A stretch of DNA of 12,174 nt, taken from assembly GCA_023269335.1 (NCBI GenBank), contig JAHFTM010000025.1:1-12174 (forward strand). Reading direction: 5' to 3'. The notes below the pieces were generated by a model that was not told the origin of the DNA, made no database searches, and saw only the letters and a program-made list of their open reading frames with translations. Source of the DNA: Chlamydiia bacterium. Lineage in GTDB: Bacteria > Chlamydiota > Chlamydiia > Chlamydiales > FEN-1388. The position numbers were made by a program, and so were the translations under genes. Of this stretch, positions 1 to 6,918 are shown one piece after another. Positions within the stretch are counted from its first letter, which is position 1. Each line of letters opens with the position of its first letter.

Positions 1-90
1 TAAAAATTTAAATAGATTAAAATAACTCACTCAAGCGCTCGCAGACACATCAACACGCGCATGGATAGAAACCTGAGATTAATATCCTGA

Positions 91-119
91 TTGCACTCAT
101 TCAAAGCTTACTCTATACT
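91..119 (+). promoter_or_regulatory. Candidate sigma-70-type promoter of lepA
   Basis: A -35-like TTGCAC (91-96) is followed after exactly 17 bases by TATACT (114-119), a 5/6 match to the -10 consensus. The -35 box matches only in its TTG. Transcription would begin near 125-127, leaving a short leader of about 25 bases before the lepA ATG. The -35 lies on the TTG at 91, which argues against translation starting there. The first 90 bases of the window show no gene I can support. Confidence 0.45.
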
Positions 120-150
120 TTTGCTTTATTACCCCACAAATTTTTACACC

Positions 151-1989
151 ATGAAAGAAGACTCGTTTACATACAACCCGCAGTACATCCGCAATTTTTC
201 CATCATTGCTCACATCGACCATGGAAAATCAACGATTGCAGATCGCCTGCTTGAGTTTACCGGCACTATCTCTAAGCGCGACATGCAAAATCAGGTGCTT
301 GATGATATGGATCTTGAGCGCGAGCGCGGCATCACCATCAAAGCGCATCCTGTAACGATGTACTACAAGGCAAAAGATGGCCATACTTATCAAATGAATC
401 TGATCGACACACCAGGACATGTGGACTTCACTTATGAAGTATCGCGCTCCCTTTCTGCTTGTGAAGGAGCTCTCTTAGTCATCGATGCAGGTCAAGGCGT
501 GCAAGCCCAAAGCCTTGCAAATGTTCACTTAGCACAAGAAAGAAAGCTCGCCATCATTCCAGTCATCAACAAAATTGACCTACCGACAGCAGATGTTGAA
601 GGGGTAAAAAAGCAGATCGAAGATGCCATCGCCATACCCGCAGAAGATGCTATTTTATGCTCTGCCAAAACTGGTATCGGTATCGAAGATATCTTAGAAC
701 GGGTCATTCGCGATATACCGGCGCCACTTTATGAAGTACATAAGCTTCAAGAGGCTGAAACTCTACGCGCCCTTGTTTTTGACTCGCACTATGACCCTTT
801 CCGTGGCGTCATGGTCTACGTCCGTGTGATCGATGGTGAAATAAAAAAGGGCTCTCATGTCCTGATGATGGCAACAGACAGCGACTACGATGTTCTCGAA
901 GTAGGCGTCTTTCAGCCAAAACAGACCGCGGTCAACCTCCTCAGAGCAGGCGAAGTGGGCTATTTTGTAGCCAACATCAAAAACGTCAAAGATATTAAAA
1001 TCGGCGATACCGTCACCTTGAAAAAGAAACCTACAAAGTATCCTCTGCCGGGATTTAAAATTATCAACCCCGTTGTTTTCGCTGGCATCTACCCCATTGA
1101 ATCCATCGATTTCGAAGCTTTGCGCGATGCCCTCGGCAAGCTGCAACTCAATGACTCGGCTCTACACATCGAACAGGAAAGCTCTACCGCACTTGGCTTC
1201 GGCTTTCGCTGTGGCTTTTTAGGCCTTTTACACCTTGAGATTGTTGTTGAAAGGCTGCAACGCGAATTCGATCTCGACATCATCACCACCTCACCAAGTG
1301 TTATCTACCGCTTTACCCTTCGTGATGGACAGGTACTGCAAGTTGATAACCCAGCTCACTATCCCGACCCATCACACATCGAATGGGTTGAAGAGCCCTA
1401 TGTCAATTGTCATATCATAGTTCCAAACGACTATTTAGGCGCTGTTATGGGGCTGACACTTGACAAACGTGGCGAATGTAAAAAAATGGAAACGCTAGAT
1501 GCCAAACGCCTACTTATCACCTACCATATGCCTCTGAATGAAATTGTCACCGACTTTGCTGACAGGTTGAAGTCCATTACCAAAGGCTATGCATCTTTTG
1601 ACTACGAATTTGAGGGCTATCATGACGGCGATATCATCAAACTTGAAATCAGAGTCAATGAAGAACAGGTCGATGCCTTCAGCTGCTTGATCCACAGAAC
1701 AAAGGCTGAAACACGCGGCCGTGCCCTCTGCGAAAAATTGAAAGAGGTGATCCCGCAGCAGCTTTTTAAAGTGCCTATCCAAGCTGCGATCGGTGGTAAA
1801 GTTGTCGCACGTGAAACGATCTCTGCCCTTACTAAAAACGTCACTGCCAAATGTTATGGGGGTGATATCACCCGTAAAAAGAAACTCTGGGAAAAGCAAA
1901 AAGAGGGTAAAAAACGCATGAAGGAAATTGGTAAAGTCAACATTCCTCAAAGTGCCTTCATGCAAGTCCTTAAGTTGGGTAGTGATTAG
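151..1989 (+). CDS. lepA: Elongation factor 4 (LepA), ribosome-associated GTPase
   Basis: This 612-residue protein is a full-length LepA/EF4, a translational GTPase that binds the ribosome and is thought to remobilise stalled or mistranslocated complexes. The GTPase motifs are in order: G1 AHIDHGKST (20-28), the switch I region with RERGITI (57-63), G3 DTPGHVDF (86-93) and G4 NKID (140-143). The C-terminal LepA-specific region is present, with GGKVVARE and a basic stretch near [11 protein letters not shown]. The family is usually about 600 residues. The ATG at 151 is chosen over an upstream in-frame TTG at 91 because that TTG lies in the probable promoter and the first 20 residues would be a non-conserved extension. 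No Shine-Dalgarno is visible before 151. uppS follows after 62 bases. Confidence 0.97.
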   Translation: MKEDSFTYNPQYIRNFSIIAHIDHGKSTIADRLLEFTGTISKRDMQNQVLDDMDLERERGITIKAHPVTMYYKAKDGHTYQMNLIDTPGHVDFTYEVSRSLSACEGALLVIDAGQGVQAQSLANVHLAQERKLAIIPVINKIDLPTADVEGVKKQIEDAIAIPAEDAILCSAKTGIGIEDILERVIRDIPAPLYEVHKLQEAETLRALVFDSHYDPFRGVMVYVRVIDGEIKKGSHVLMMATDSDYDVLEVGVFQPKQTAVNLLRAGEVGYFVANIKNVKDIKIGDTVTLKKKPTKYPLPGFKIINPVVFAGIYPIESIDFEALRDALGKLQLNDSALHIEQESSTALGFGFRCGFLGLLHLEIVVERLQREFDLDIITTSPSVIYRFTLRDGQVLQVDNPAHYPDPSHIEWVEEPYVNCHIIVPNDYLGAVMGLTLDKRGECKKMETLDAKRLLITYHMPLNEIVTDFADRLKSITKGYASFDYEFEGYHDGDIIKLEIRVNEEQVDAFSCLIHRTKAETRGRALCEKLKEVIPQQLFKVPIQAAIGGKVVARETISALTKNVTAKCYGGDITRKKKLWEKQKEGKKRMKEIGKVNIPQSAFMQVLKLGSD

Positions 1990-2051
1990 GGATGTTAGGA
2001 AATAAACTTTGCTGTATAGTGGCTTCAAATTACAAGTAGTGAGTGTTGTGA
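1990..2051 (+). promoter_or_regulatory. lepA-uppS spacer with weak -10-like element
   Basis: The 62-base gap holds TATAGT (2015-2020), a 5/6 match to a -10 box, but no good -35 at 16-18 bases upstream. It has no hairpin-plus-T-run terminator, so read-through from lepA is possible and a second start for uppS is possible. No clear Shine-Dalgarno precedes the uppS GTG. Confidence 0.25.
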
Positions 2052-2831
2052 GTGACAAGCTGTAAACAAGATCAAGTGCCGAATCAATTTTTTTCACCAA
2101 GCGATCTTGCAACTATTGACAAGGATAAAATCCCCTACCATGTTGCGATTATTCCAGATGGCAACAGACGCTGGGCTAAAGATCTGAAAAAAGAGAGCAT
2201 TGAAGGCTACCCTTTCGGCATTGAATCTGGCATTACCTGCATACGTGCTGCAAAAGAGCTTGGTATTAAGGTACTTACTATCTATACGTTCTCTACAGAA
2301 AATTGGACAAGACCTGAAGCTGAAGTGCTCACCTACTTGAAGATTGTTGAAGGATATTTACGACAATACCAACAAAAACTTATCGAATATGGCATCCGAC
2401 TGAATGTGATTGGCAATCTTGAGCTCATGCCAAGCTCTCTTGTCGCTGTGATCAACCAGATTAAAGAAAAAACAGAACATTGTATTGATTTTGACTTAGT
2501 TTTGGCAGTCAACTATGGCAGCCGCGATGAAATTTGCCGAGCTGTTCGAAAAATTGTCAATGACTGCTTGACGCAGAATATCTCTCCAGATACTCTTACC
2601 GAAGAAAGTATTGCTCACTACCTGGATACGTCAAGATGGCCCGATCCCGATCTTTTAATCCGTACGAGTGGTGAAAAGAGAGTTAGTAACTTTCTTTTAT
2701 GGCAAAGCTCTTATACTGAACTGTACACTGATGAAGTACTATGGCCCAATTTTACTCCTTCTCATCTCCTGTCCGCTATTTGCGACTACCAGACGCGACA
2801 GCGACGACGAGGTGGTGGCACCTATAACTAA
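2052..2831 (+). CDS. uppS: Undecaprenyl diphosphate synthase (cis-prenyltransferase)
   Basis: The 259-residue protein condenses isopentenyl diphosphate units onto farnesyl diphosphate to make the C55 lipid carrier for peptidoglycan and glycan precursors. Visible family blocks are HVAIIPDGNRRWAK (30-43, catalytic Asp36), FSTENWTRP (80-88), NYGSRDEI (154-161), and the phosphate-binding and C-terminal block LLIRTSGEKRVSNFLLWQ (201-218) with Arg204 and Arg210, then YTELY and RRRGGG. By register with E. coli UppS, Met25, Gly29 and His43 become Pro35, Arg39 and Tyr53, an unusual set. The start is GTG: an in-frame TGA sits directly before it and no in-frame Met occurs in the first part of the protein. 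cdsA starts 11 bases downstream. Confidence 0.93.
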   Translation: MTSCKQDQVPNQFFSPSDLATIDKDKIPYHVAIIPDGNRRWAKDLKKESIEGYPFGIESGITCIRAAKELGIKVLTIYTFSTENWTRPEAEVLTYLKIVEGYLRQYQQKLIEYGIRLNVIGNLELMPSSLVAVINQIKEKTEHCIDFDLVLAVNYGSRDEICRAVRKIVNDCLTQNISPDTLTEESIAHYLDTSRWPDPDLLIRTSGEKRVSNFLLWQSSYTELYTDEVLWPNFTPSHLLSAICDYQTRQRRRGGGTYN

Positions 2832-2842
2832 ATTTTTATTTT

Positions 2843-3721
2843 ATGTCGAAAAGACTCACTAATTTTCAGCAGCGCGCTTTGTTTGGTCTATTTGGCAGCG
2901 TCGTCGTCATCGGCGCCATTCTTGCCTCTCACGAGCCGCCCTTTAACTATTTCTTTTTACTTTTACTGCTCGCTTTCCAGGCTATCGCCCTCTGGGAGTA
3001 CTATCATATATCTAAAGTAAAAGGCTATGCCCCGCTTTCAAGGCTTGGTATTTCTTTTGCAACGATTTATATTTTAGCACGCTTTTTTACAATTAACTCG
3101 CCCTATTTAGCATTTTCCTCTGAACTTGTACTCTACCTTTTTGGCCTCACCGCTTTTGTTACCTATTTTACGCAGCAACAAAAGTCTATAGGCAACTTGG
3201 CCGTGACAATTTTTGGCCTTCTTTATGTCACCTTACCCTTAAGCTTATTCATCGACTTAAACTATGGGCTAACAAAAAATATCTCTGAGCAGACGCCTCT
3301 CTGGCTGATCTTCCTGATTGTAGCAACGAAGATGACAGATACATGCGCCTACTTTGCAGGTAAACTATTTGGTAAAAGGCAAATTGCACCGCTTTTAAGC
3401 CCACAAAAAACAGTTGAGGGTCTGATCTGCGGCCTTATTGGATCTTGTACTACAGGCCTTGCTTTTGTCTGGATTACACATCACTATGAGCTTTCATTTG
3501 CCCCTCAGGTAAGCTATATAGAGAGCGCTCTTCTTGGCCTGATCATCGGCATGGCAAGCGTGCTTGGCGATCTTGCTGAATCACTTCTCAAACGCGATGC
3601 AAAAGTAAAAGATTCTAGCAGTCTGCCTGGCTTTGGTGGAGTGCTGGATATGGTGGATTCGACTCTCTTTACCACCCCACTTCTCTATATCTTTTTACGT
3701 TTAAAAATTATTCTATCATGA
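2843..3721 (+). CDS. cdsA: Phosphatidate cytidylyltransferase (CDP-diglyceride synthase)
   Basis: The 292-residue integral membrane protein joins CTP and phosphatidic acid into CDP-diacylglycerol, the branch-point precursor of bacterial phospholipids. Several hydrophobic segments are visible (about 12-28, 36-50, 68-82, 94-109, 118-137, 153-162, 192-211, 228-242, 274-290). The conserved C-terminal signature runs from Ser247 to Asp272: SLLKR, KVKD, then LPGFGGVLDMVD. Compared with the usual form (E. coli KDSG..IPGHGG.LDR.D), it is one residue shorter, the His of GHGG is Phe264, and the Arg of DR is Met270. It lies 11 bases after uppS, and its TGA overlaps the cmk ATG, indicating one operon. It makes the product that uses phosphatidate from plsC nearby. 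Confidence 0.94.
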   Translation: MSKRLTNFQQRALFGLFGSVVVIGAILASHEPPFNYFFLLLLLAFQAIALWEYYHISKVKGYAPLSRLGISFATIYILARFFTINSPYLAFSSELVLYLFGLTAFVTYFTQQQKSIGNLAVTIFGLLYVTLPLSLFIDLNYGLTKNISEQTPLWLIFLIVATKMTDTCAYFAGKLFGKRQIAPLLSPQKTVEGLICGLIGSCTTGLAFVWITHHYELSFAPQVSYIESALLGLIIGMASVLGDLAESLLKRDAKVKDSSSLPGFGGVLDMVDSTLFTTPLLYIFLRLKIILS

Positions 3722-4383
3722 TCATTACCATTGATGGCCCGTCGGGAACTGGAAAAAGTACCGTTGCTAAAAAGGTAGCTGAAAAGCTTGGTTTTACCTA
3801 CTTCGATACAGGAGCCATGTTTCGCACTATTGCCTACGGAATTCTCATCAACCGCATAGACTATACTAACCATGAACTACTCACTCATTTTTTACAAACT
3901 GCCGAGCTTTCTTTAAAAATCCATCAAAACAAGATCCATTTTTATCTCAACTGCGTCGACGTGACAGACCATCTACGGACAGCGGAAGTCACCTCACTTT
4001 CTTCAAAAATATCGACAATCAAAGCGATTAGAGACAAACTCAGTCAACTTCAAAGAGACCTTGTAAAGGGTATCAGTGCTGTCTTTGAAGGACGTGACAT
4101 GGGAACGGTAATTTTCCCAAATGCTGAGACAAAAATATTTCTCACAGCTGAACCTACTGTTCGAGCAAAAAGACGCTATAATGAGCTTGTTGCCAAAGAC
4201 GTAACATTTGCACAAACTCATAGTTTTGAAAAAACTCTTCAAGACATTCAAGAGCGCGATGAGCGCGATGAAAATCGCGAAATTGCCCCCTTAAAAGCTG
4301 CAAAAGATGCTCATCTCATCGACACCTCTAACCTTTCAATCGATGAAGTGGTAGAACGCATCATTTTTCTTGTAAAATCATAA
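3718..4383 (+). CDS. cmk: Cytidylate kinase (CMP/dCMP kinase)
   Basis: The 221-residue cytoplasmic kinase phosphorylates CMP and dCMP with ATP, recycling the CMP released when CDP-diacylglycerol is used and feeding CTP pools. The P-loop GPSGTGKST is at residues 7-15, followed by DTGAMFR (30-36, with Phe where Tyr is common), the CMP-kinase block GRDMGTVIFP (125-134), the RAKRRYNE lid/Arg region (149-156), and RDERDENREIAPLKAA (180-195) with the terminal IDTS (201-204). Length fits the family (about 215-230). Its ATG overlaps the cdsA stop as ATGA, and no separate Shine-Dalgarno is seen, so translation is probably coupled to cdsA. Confidence 0.96.
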   Translation: MIITIDGPSGTGKSTVAKKVAEKLGFTYFDTGAMFRTIAYGILINRIDYTNHELLTHFLQTAELSLKIHQNKIHFYLNCVDVTDHLRTAEVTSLSSKISTIKAIRDKLSQLQRDLVKGISAVFEGRDMGTVIFPNAETKIFLTAEPTVRAKRRYNELVAKDVTFAQTHSFEKTLQDIQERDERDENREIAPLKAAKDAHLIDTSNLSIDEVVERIIFLVKS

Positions 4384-4473
4384 GTTGTTAATTTTTTGAA
4401 AATAGCTTATACTATTGTTTTACAATATGTTAACGTAATGCGTGAGTTTTAATTGCGTTAGATTAAGGAAAAA
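4384..4473 (+). promoter_or_regulatory. cmk-plsC leader: weak promoter and inverted repeat
   Basis: The 90-base gap is AT-rich and unlike the tight spacing upstream. It holds TTGAAA (4396-4401) and TACAAT (4421-4426) separated by 19 bases, a non-ideal but plausible promoter. Just downstream is an inverted repeat, TAACGTAAT (4431-4439) against ATTGCGTTA (4452-4460): nine pairs including one G.U, with a 12-base loop. It lies where transcription would start, so it could be an operator or a hairpin at the 5' end of the plsC message. A Shine-Dalgarno-like AAGGA (4465-4469) precedes the plsC ATG. Confidence 0.35.
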
Positions 4474-5103
4474 ATGTCTCTTTTTTATAAAATGACAAGC
4501 TCTAGTCTTAAAGCTTTTTTCCGATTGCTTTATGACCACGAAGTGATCTTTCAAGATGCACTACATCTTCCCAGTTCGCAAGGTGCCATCATTGCCTCCA
4601 ATCACCTCTCATTTCTTGACCCACCACTCATGGCAGCATCCTATCCTGAAGAGATCGCCTTTTTTGCTAGAAGCACGCTTTTTACCAATCCTTTTTTTAA
4701 ATTGCTGATCTCTAAGTTGAATGCACATCCTGTGGGTAAGGGCAATGATCTCTCTTCCTTAAAGCTTGCGTGTAAACTTATTGAAGAGGGGAAAAAAATC
4801 TTGATCTTCCCAGAAGGCACTCGATCACATGATGGCAAGCTATGCCAGTTTAAGCGCGGGATTGCGATACTAGCACAGCGTACAAAAGCACCTATTATTC
4901 CAACTTATATTCATGGAACGTTTGATATCTGGCCAAAAAACCAGCGGTTTCCTTCTCTATTTGGGAAAAAGACTGCCTGTGTTTTTGGAAAGCCAATTTT
5001 TTTTGACGAGTCTACGCATAAGGAGAGCGACATTATCATTCGCGTCCAAAGCGAGATAGCCGCTCTCCAGCAGTGGTATGTAACAAGAAATAAATCAAGC
5101 TAA
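4474..5103 (+). CDS. plsC: 1-acyl-sn-glycerol-3-phosphate acyltransferase
   Basis: The 209-residue protein transfers an acyl chain to lysophosphatidic acid, giving phosphatidic acid, the substrate of the CdsA encoded just upstream. The acyltransferase blocks are clear: the catalytic NHLSFLD (43-49, His44 and Asp49), the Arg/Phe-containing FFARSTLF (63-70), the phosphate-binding FPEGTRS (112-118), and IIPTYIHGT (141-149). A short size near 210 residues fits bacterial PlsC. The start ATG has AAGGA five bases upstream; there is no signal peptide, and the N-terminal segment is amphipathic, suggesting peripheral membrane attachment. In Chlamydia, from memory, argS follows plsC; here a terminator and the convergent dnaA follow instead. 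Confidence 0.94.
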   Translation: MSLFYKMTSSSLKAFFRLLYDHEVIFQDALHLPSSQGAIIASNHLSFLDPPLMAASYPEEIAFFARSTLFTNPFFKLLISKLNAHPVGKGNDLSSLKLACKLIEEGKKILIFPEGTRSHDGKLCQFKRGIAILAQRTKAPIIPTYIHGTFDIWPKNQRFPSLFGKKTACVFGKPIFFDESTHKESDIIIRVQSEIAALQQWYVTRNKSS

Positions 5104-5105
5104 TG

Positions 5106-5147
5106 AAAAAACGGCTATCGAAGAAAGGTCCAGCCGTTTTTATTTTT
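5106..5147. terminator. Bidirectional rho-independent terminator between plsC and dnaA
   Basis: A perfect 10-bp stem pairs AAAAACGGCT (5107-5116) with AGCCGTTTTT (5132-5141) around a 15-base loop. The plus-strand side ends in a T-rich run to 5147 and the minus-strand side in six T residues, so the structure can stop both converging transcripts. It begins three bases after the plsC stop, and its plus-strand T tail reaches the dnaA stop codon. Confidence 0.9.
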
Positions 5148-6529
5148 CAGTGCTGTGTTTCTAAGTTGCGGCGCACCATATCGATCTGACGCCTGAGCGT
5201 TTCATCTTCAATTATTTTCTTCTCGATATTTTTTACTGCATGCAAAATAGTAGAATGGGTTTTGCCAAATGAGTTACCTATCATCACAAGTGATTCATTG
5301 ATCAACTCTTTAGCCAAAAACATCGCTACTTGACGTGGGATGGCAATGTCTTTTGTACGTCCATCACCTTTCAGATCGGTCACTCGCACCTGGAACACTG
5401 CAGAAACGCTTTTTAAGATATTTTCAACGGTTAATTTTTCGCGCACTACCAGCTGAAACATATCTCGCAGAAGCTTTTCGGCTAAATCCTCTGTGATGCT
5501 TTGATTGAGAAGACGCAAGTAGGCACTCAGGCGATTGATAGCGCCTTCAAGCTGTCGTACGTTGTTATGAATATGCTCAGCAATCAAAAATGCGACATTA
5601 CTTGGAATCTCAAGTCCCTTTTGTTCTGCTTTGTGCTGGAGGATGGCCACGCGTGTTTCAAGATCAGGCATTCCTACGCTTGCCACAAGTCCCCACTCCA
5701 TTCTTGCAACCATGCGCTCTGAAAGTTTTAGCTGTGATGGCGGTTTGTCGCAGGTGATGACAATCTGCTTTTTTTGGTTGATGAGTGTTTCAAAGGTATT
5801 ACAAAATTCCTCTTCAAAATTGGGTCTATTTTGCAAAAACTGAATATCATCGACTAGGAGCACATCCACATTCATACGGTAAAAGCGTTTCATGCGGTCG
5901 ATCGATTTATTGCGCAAGCTATCAACAAGCTGATTGATGAATGCTTCTGTCGTGATGCACTGCACTCTGAGACGCTTATTATTTTCTTTGACATAATGGC
6001 CGATGCTATGCAGTAAGTGCGTTTTTCCAAGACCTACGCCACCATGGATAAAAAGTGGGTTATAGGACTGGCCAGGGCGGGCAGCAACACCTACAGCTGC
6101 CGACTTTACAAACTGATTTGCTGGGCCTTCGATAAATGTAGAAAAGAGATACTGCTCGTTGAGTTTGCTTTCGAAAGAAACAAAAGGATCTTCGCTTGTG
6201 TTTTCCATTTGTGTAGGCATTGCCAATGGCTTGGGAATGTGGATCGCAGGCGAAAGAATCTTTTTTTCTTGCTTGGCAATAACAAACTCAATTGAGGGCT
6301 CACCATTTATGGTAGTGGGAAGAAATGCGCAAAGCTCTTTTTTGTAGTTTGAAAGAAGGTACTCTTTCACAAAAATATTTGGCACTTGAAGCTGTACTTT
6401 TTCTTCTCCAGCTTCCAGTACTATAATTGGACTGAGCCAATTATTATAGGCAGTCAAAGAGCACTTTGTTTTGACATACTCAAGAAACTGGCTCCACACA
6501 TCAACTGCTTCGCAGGTCAGCATATTCAC
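5147..6529 (-). CDS. dnaA: Chromosomal replication initiator protein DnaA
   Basis: The 460-residue protein is a complete DnaA, the AAA+ ATPase that opens the replication origin. Domain I spans about 1-85, with a linker to about 120. The AAA+ core has Walker [10 protein letters not shown] (163-171), Walker B LLVDDIQF (224-231), sensor 1 TCDKPP (259-264), a likely arginine finger in ARMEWGL (Arg276) and sensor 2 NNVRQLEGA (322-330). The C-terminal DNA-binding domain (about 365-460) ends its signature as [11 protein letters not shown] instead of FGGRDHTTVLHA. Sequence and this variant match my memory of one of the two chlamydial DnaA proteins. The GTG at 6529 has AGAGGA six bases upstream; an ATG two codons in (6523) would give the MLTC start I recall for chlamydial homologues. 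No DnaA box was seen upstream. Confidence 0.96.
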   Translation of the reverse strand: MNMLTCEAVDVWSQFLEYVKTKCSLTAYNNWLSPIIVLEAGEEKVQLQVPNIFVKEYLLSNYKKELCAFLPTTINGEPSIEFVIAKQEKKILSPAIHIPKPLAMPTQMENTSEDPFVSFESKLNEQYLFSTFIEGPANQFVKSAAVGVAARPGQSYNPLFIHGGVGLGKTHLLHSIGHYVKENNKRLRVQCITTEAFINQLVDSLRNKSIDRMKRFYRMNVDVLLVDDIQFLQNRPNFEEEFCNTFETLINQKKQIVITCDKPPSQLKLSERMVARMEWGLVASVGMPDLETRVAILQHKAEQKGLEIPSNVAFLIAEHIHNNVRQLEGAINRLSAYLRLLNQSITEDLAEKLLRDMFQLVVREKLTVENILKSVSAVFQVRVTDLKGDGRTKDIAIPRQVAMFLAKELINESLVMIGNSFGKTHSTILHAVKNIEKKIIEDETLRRQIDMVRRNLETQH

Positions 6530-6535
6530 TTCTTG

Positions 6536-6541
6536 TCCTCT
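6536..6541 (-). promoter_or_regulatory. Shine-Dalgarno for dnaA (favours GTG start)
   Basis: AGAGGA on the minus strand lies 6 bases before the GTG at 6529-6527 and 12 bases before the ATG at 6523-6521. Spacing favours the GTG; recalled homology favours the ATG. The two starts differ by only two residues. Confidence 0.55.
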
Positions 6542-6914
6542 TTAGATTATGTCGCGGTAGCATTCTAACACGTTTTTAAGATGAGTGAGAATCTAACAAT
6601 CCAACATCTTCCAAGCAAGCCCTTTGTCCCTAAAAAATTTCTACGAAAGCTAAAGCCTTGAAAATCAAAACAACTGCCACAGAATTTAAAAAATTATTAA
6701 AGATCTCTTAAAGAATTGCGCTACAACGCGCTCTCCTTCAAAGCCTTAGTTCTGGATACTACTTTCGGAAAATTCTCTAAAGGCAACACCTAAAGCAGGT
6801 TATGTTGTGGGATTCTCTGTTCAAACTTTCCAAGGTGGCTGCTTTTTTCGGATGGCGCATCTTGAAGATAAACAGAAGACTCGGCACAATGGGAGAACAT
6901 ACTAAGGAACGACC
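6542..6914. other. Divergent intergenic region between dnaA and the aminotransferase gene
   Basis: About 370 bases carry no convincing long gene; all frames are broken by stops. On the minus strand two short direct repeats reading TGTTAGA(A/T)T (about 6564-6572 and 6590-6598 in plus coordinates) precede dnaA and could be protein sites, but no strong -35/-10 pair is evident there. On the plus strand TTGAAA (6658-6663) and CAGAAT (6680-6685) with a 16-base spacer are a weak promoter candidate. The stretch around 6684-6715 is very AT-rich. No DnaA box (TTATNCACA) was found. The last 117 bases hold a possible small ORF listed separately. Confidence 0.4.
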
Positions 6915-6918
6915 ATGA
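6802..6918 (+). CDS. Possible 38-residue ORF overlapping the aminotransferase start
   Basis: An ATG at 6802 opens 38 codons rich in basic and hydrophobic residues (includes KLSKVAAFFGWRILKINRR), ending in a TGA that overlaps the downstream ATG as ATGA. That arrangement is typical of translational coupling. Against it, there is no properly spaced Shine-Dalgarno, the product resembles nothing I recognise, and an ORF of this size can arise by chance. It could be a leader peptide or nothing. Confidence 0.2.
   Translation: MLWDSLFKLSKVAAFFGWRILKINRRLGTMGEHTKERP

Noticed and set aside
91..150. Upstream in-frame TTG that would extend LepA by 20 residues
   Set aside because: It overlaps the likely -35 element, has no ribosome binding site, and the added residues do not look like LepA; the known family starts close to the ATG at 151.
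1992..2039. 15-codon ORF between lepA and uppS as a leader peptide
   Set aside because: No ribosome binding site, no regulatory codons and no attenuator hairpin; too short to support.
1510..2112. 200-codon open frame on the minus strand, antisense to the end of lepA and start of uppS
   Set aside because: It is antisense to two clearly conserved genes and its product has no recognisable features; it is a shadow of lepA codon use.
2668..2862. 64-codon plus-strand frame across the uppS-cdsA junction
   Set aside because: It lies out of frame within the conserved end of uppS and the start of cdsA.
6581..6661. 26-codon plus-strand ORF upstream of dnaA
   Set aside because: No good ribosome binding site and no homology I recognise; the same frame runs into several stops, so neither a gene nor a convincing pseudogene is supported.
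6542..6914. Replication origin next to dnaA
   Set aside because: No DnaA-box sequence (TTATNCACA or its complement) or cluster of near matches was found, and no set of AT-rich 13-mers; in chlamydiae dnaA need not mark the origin.
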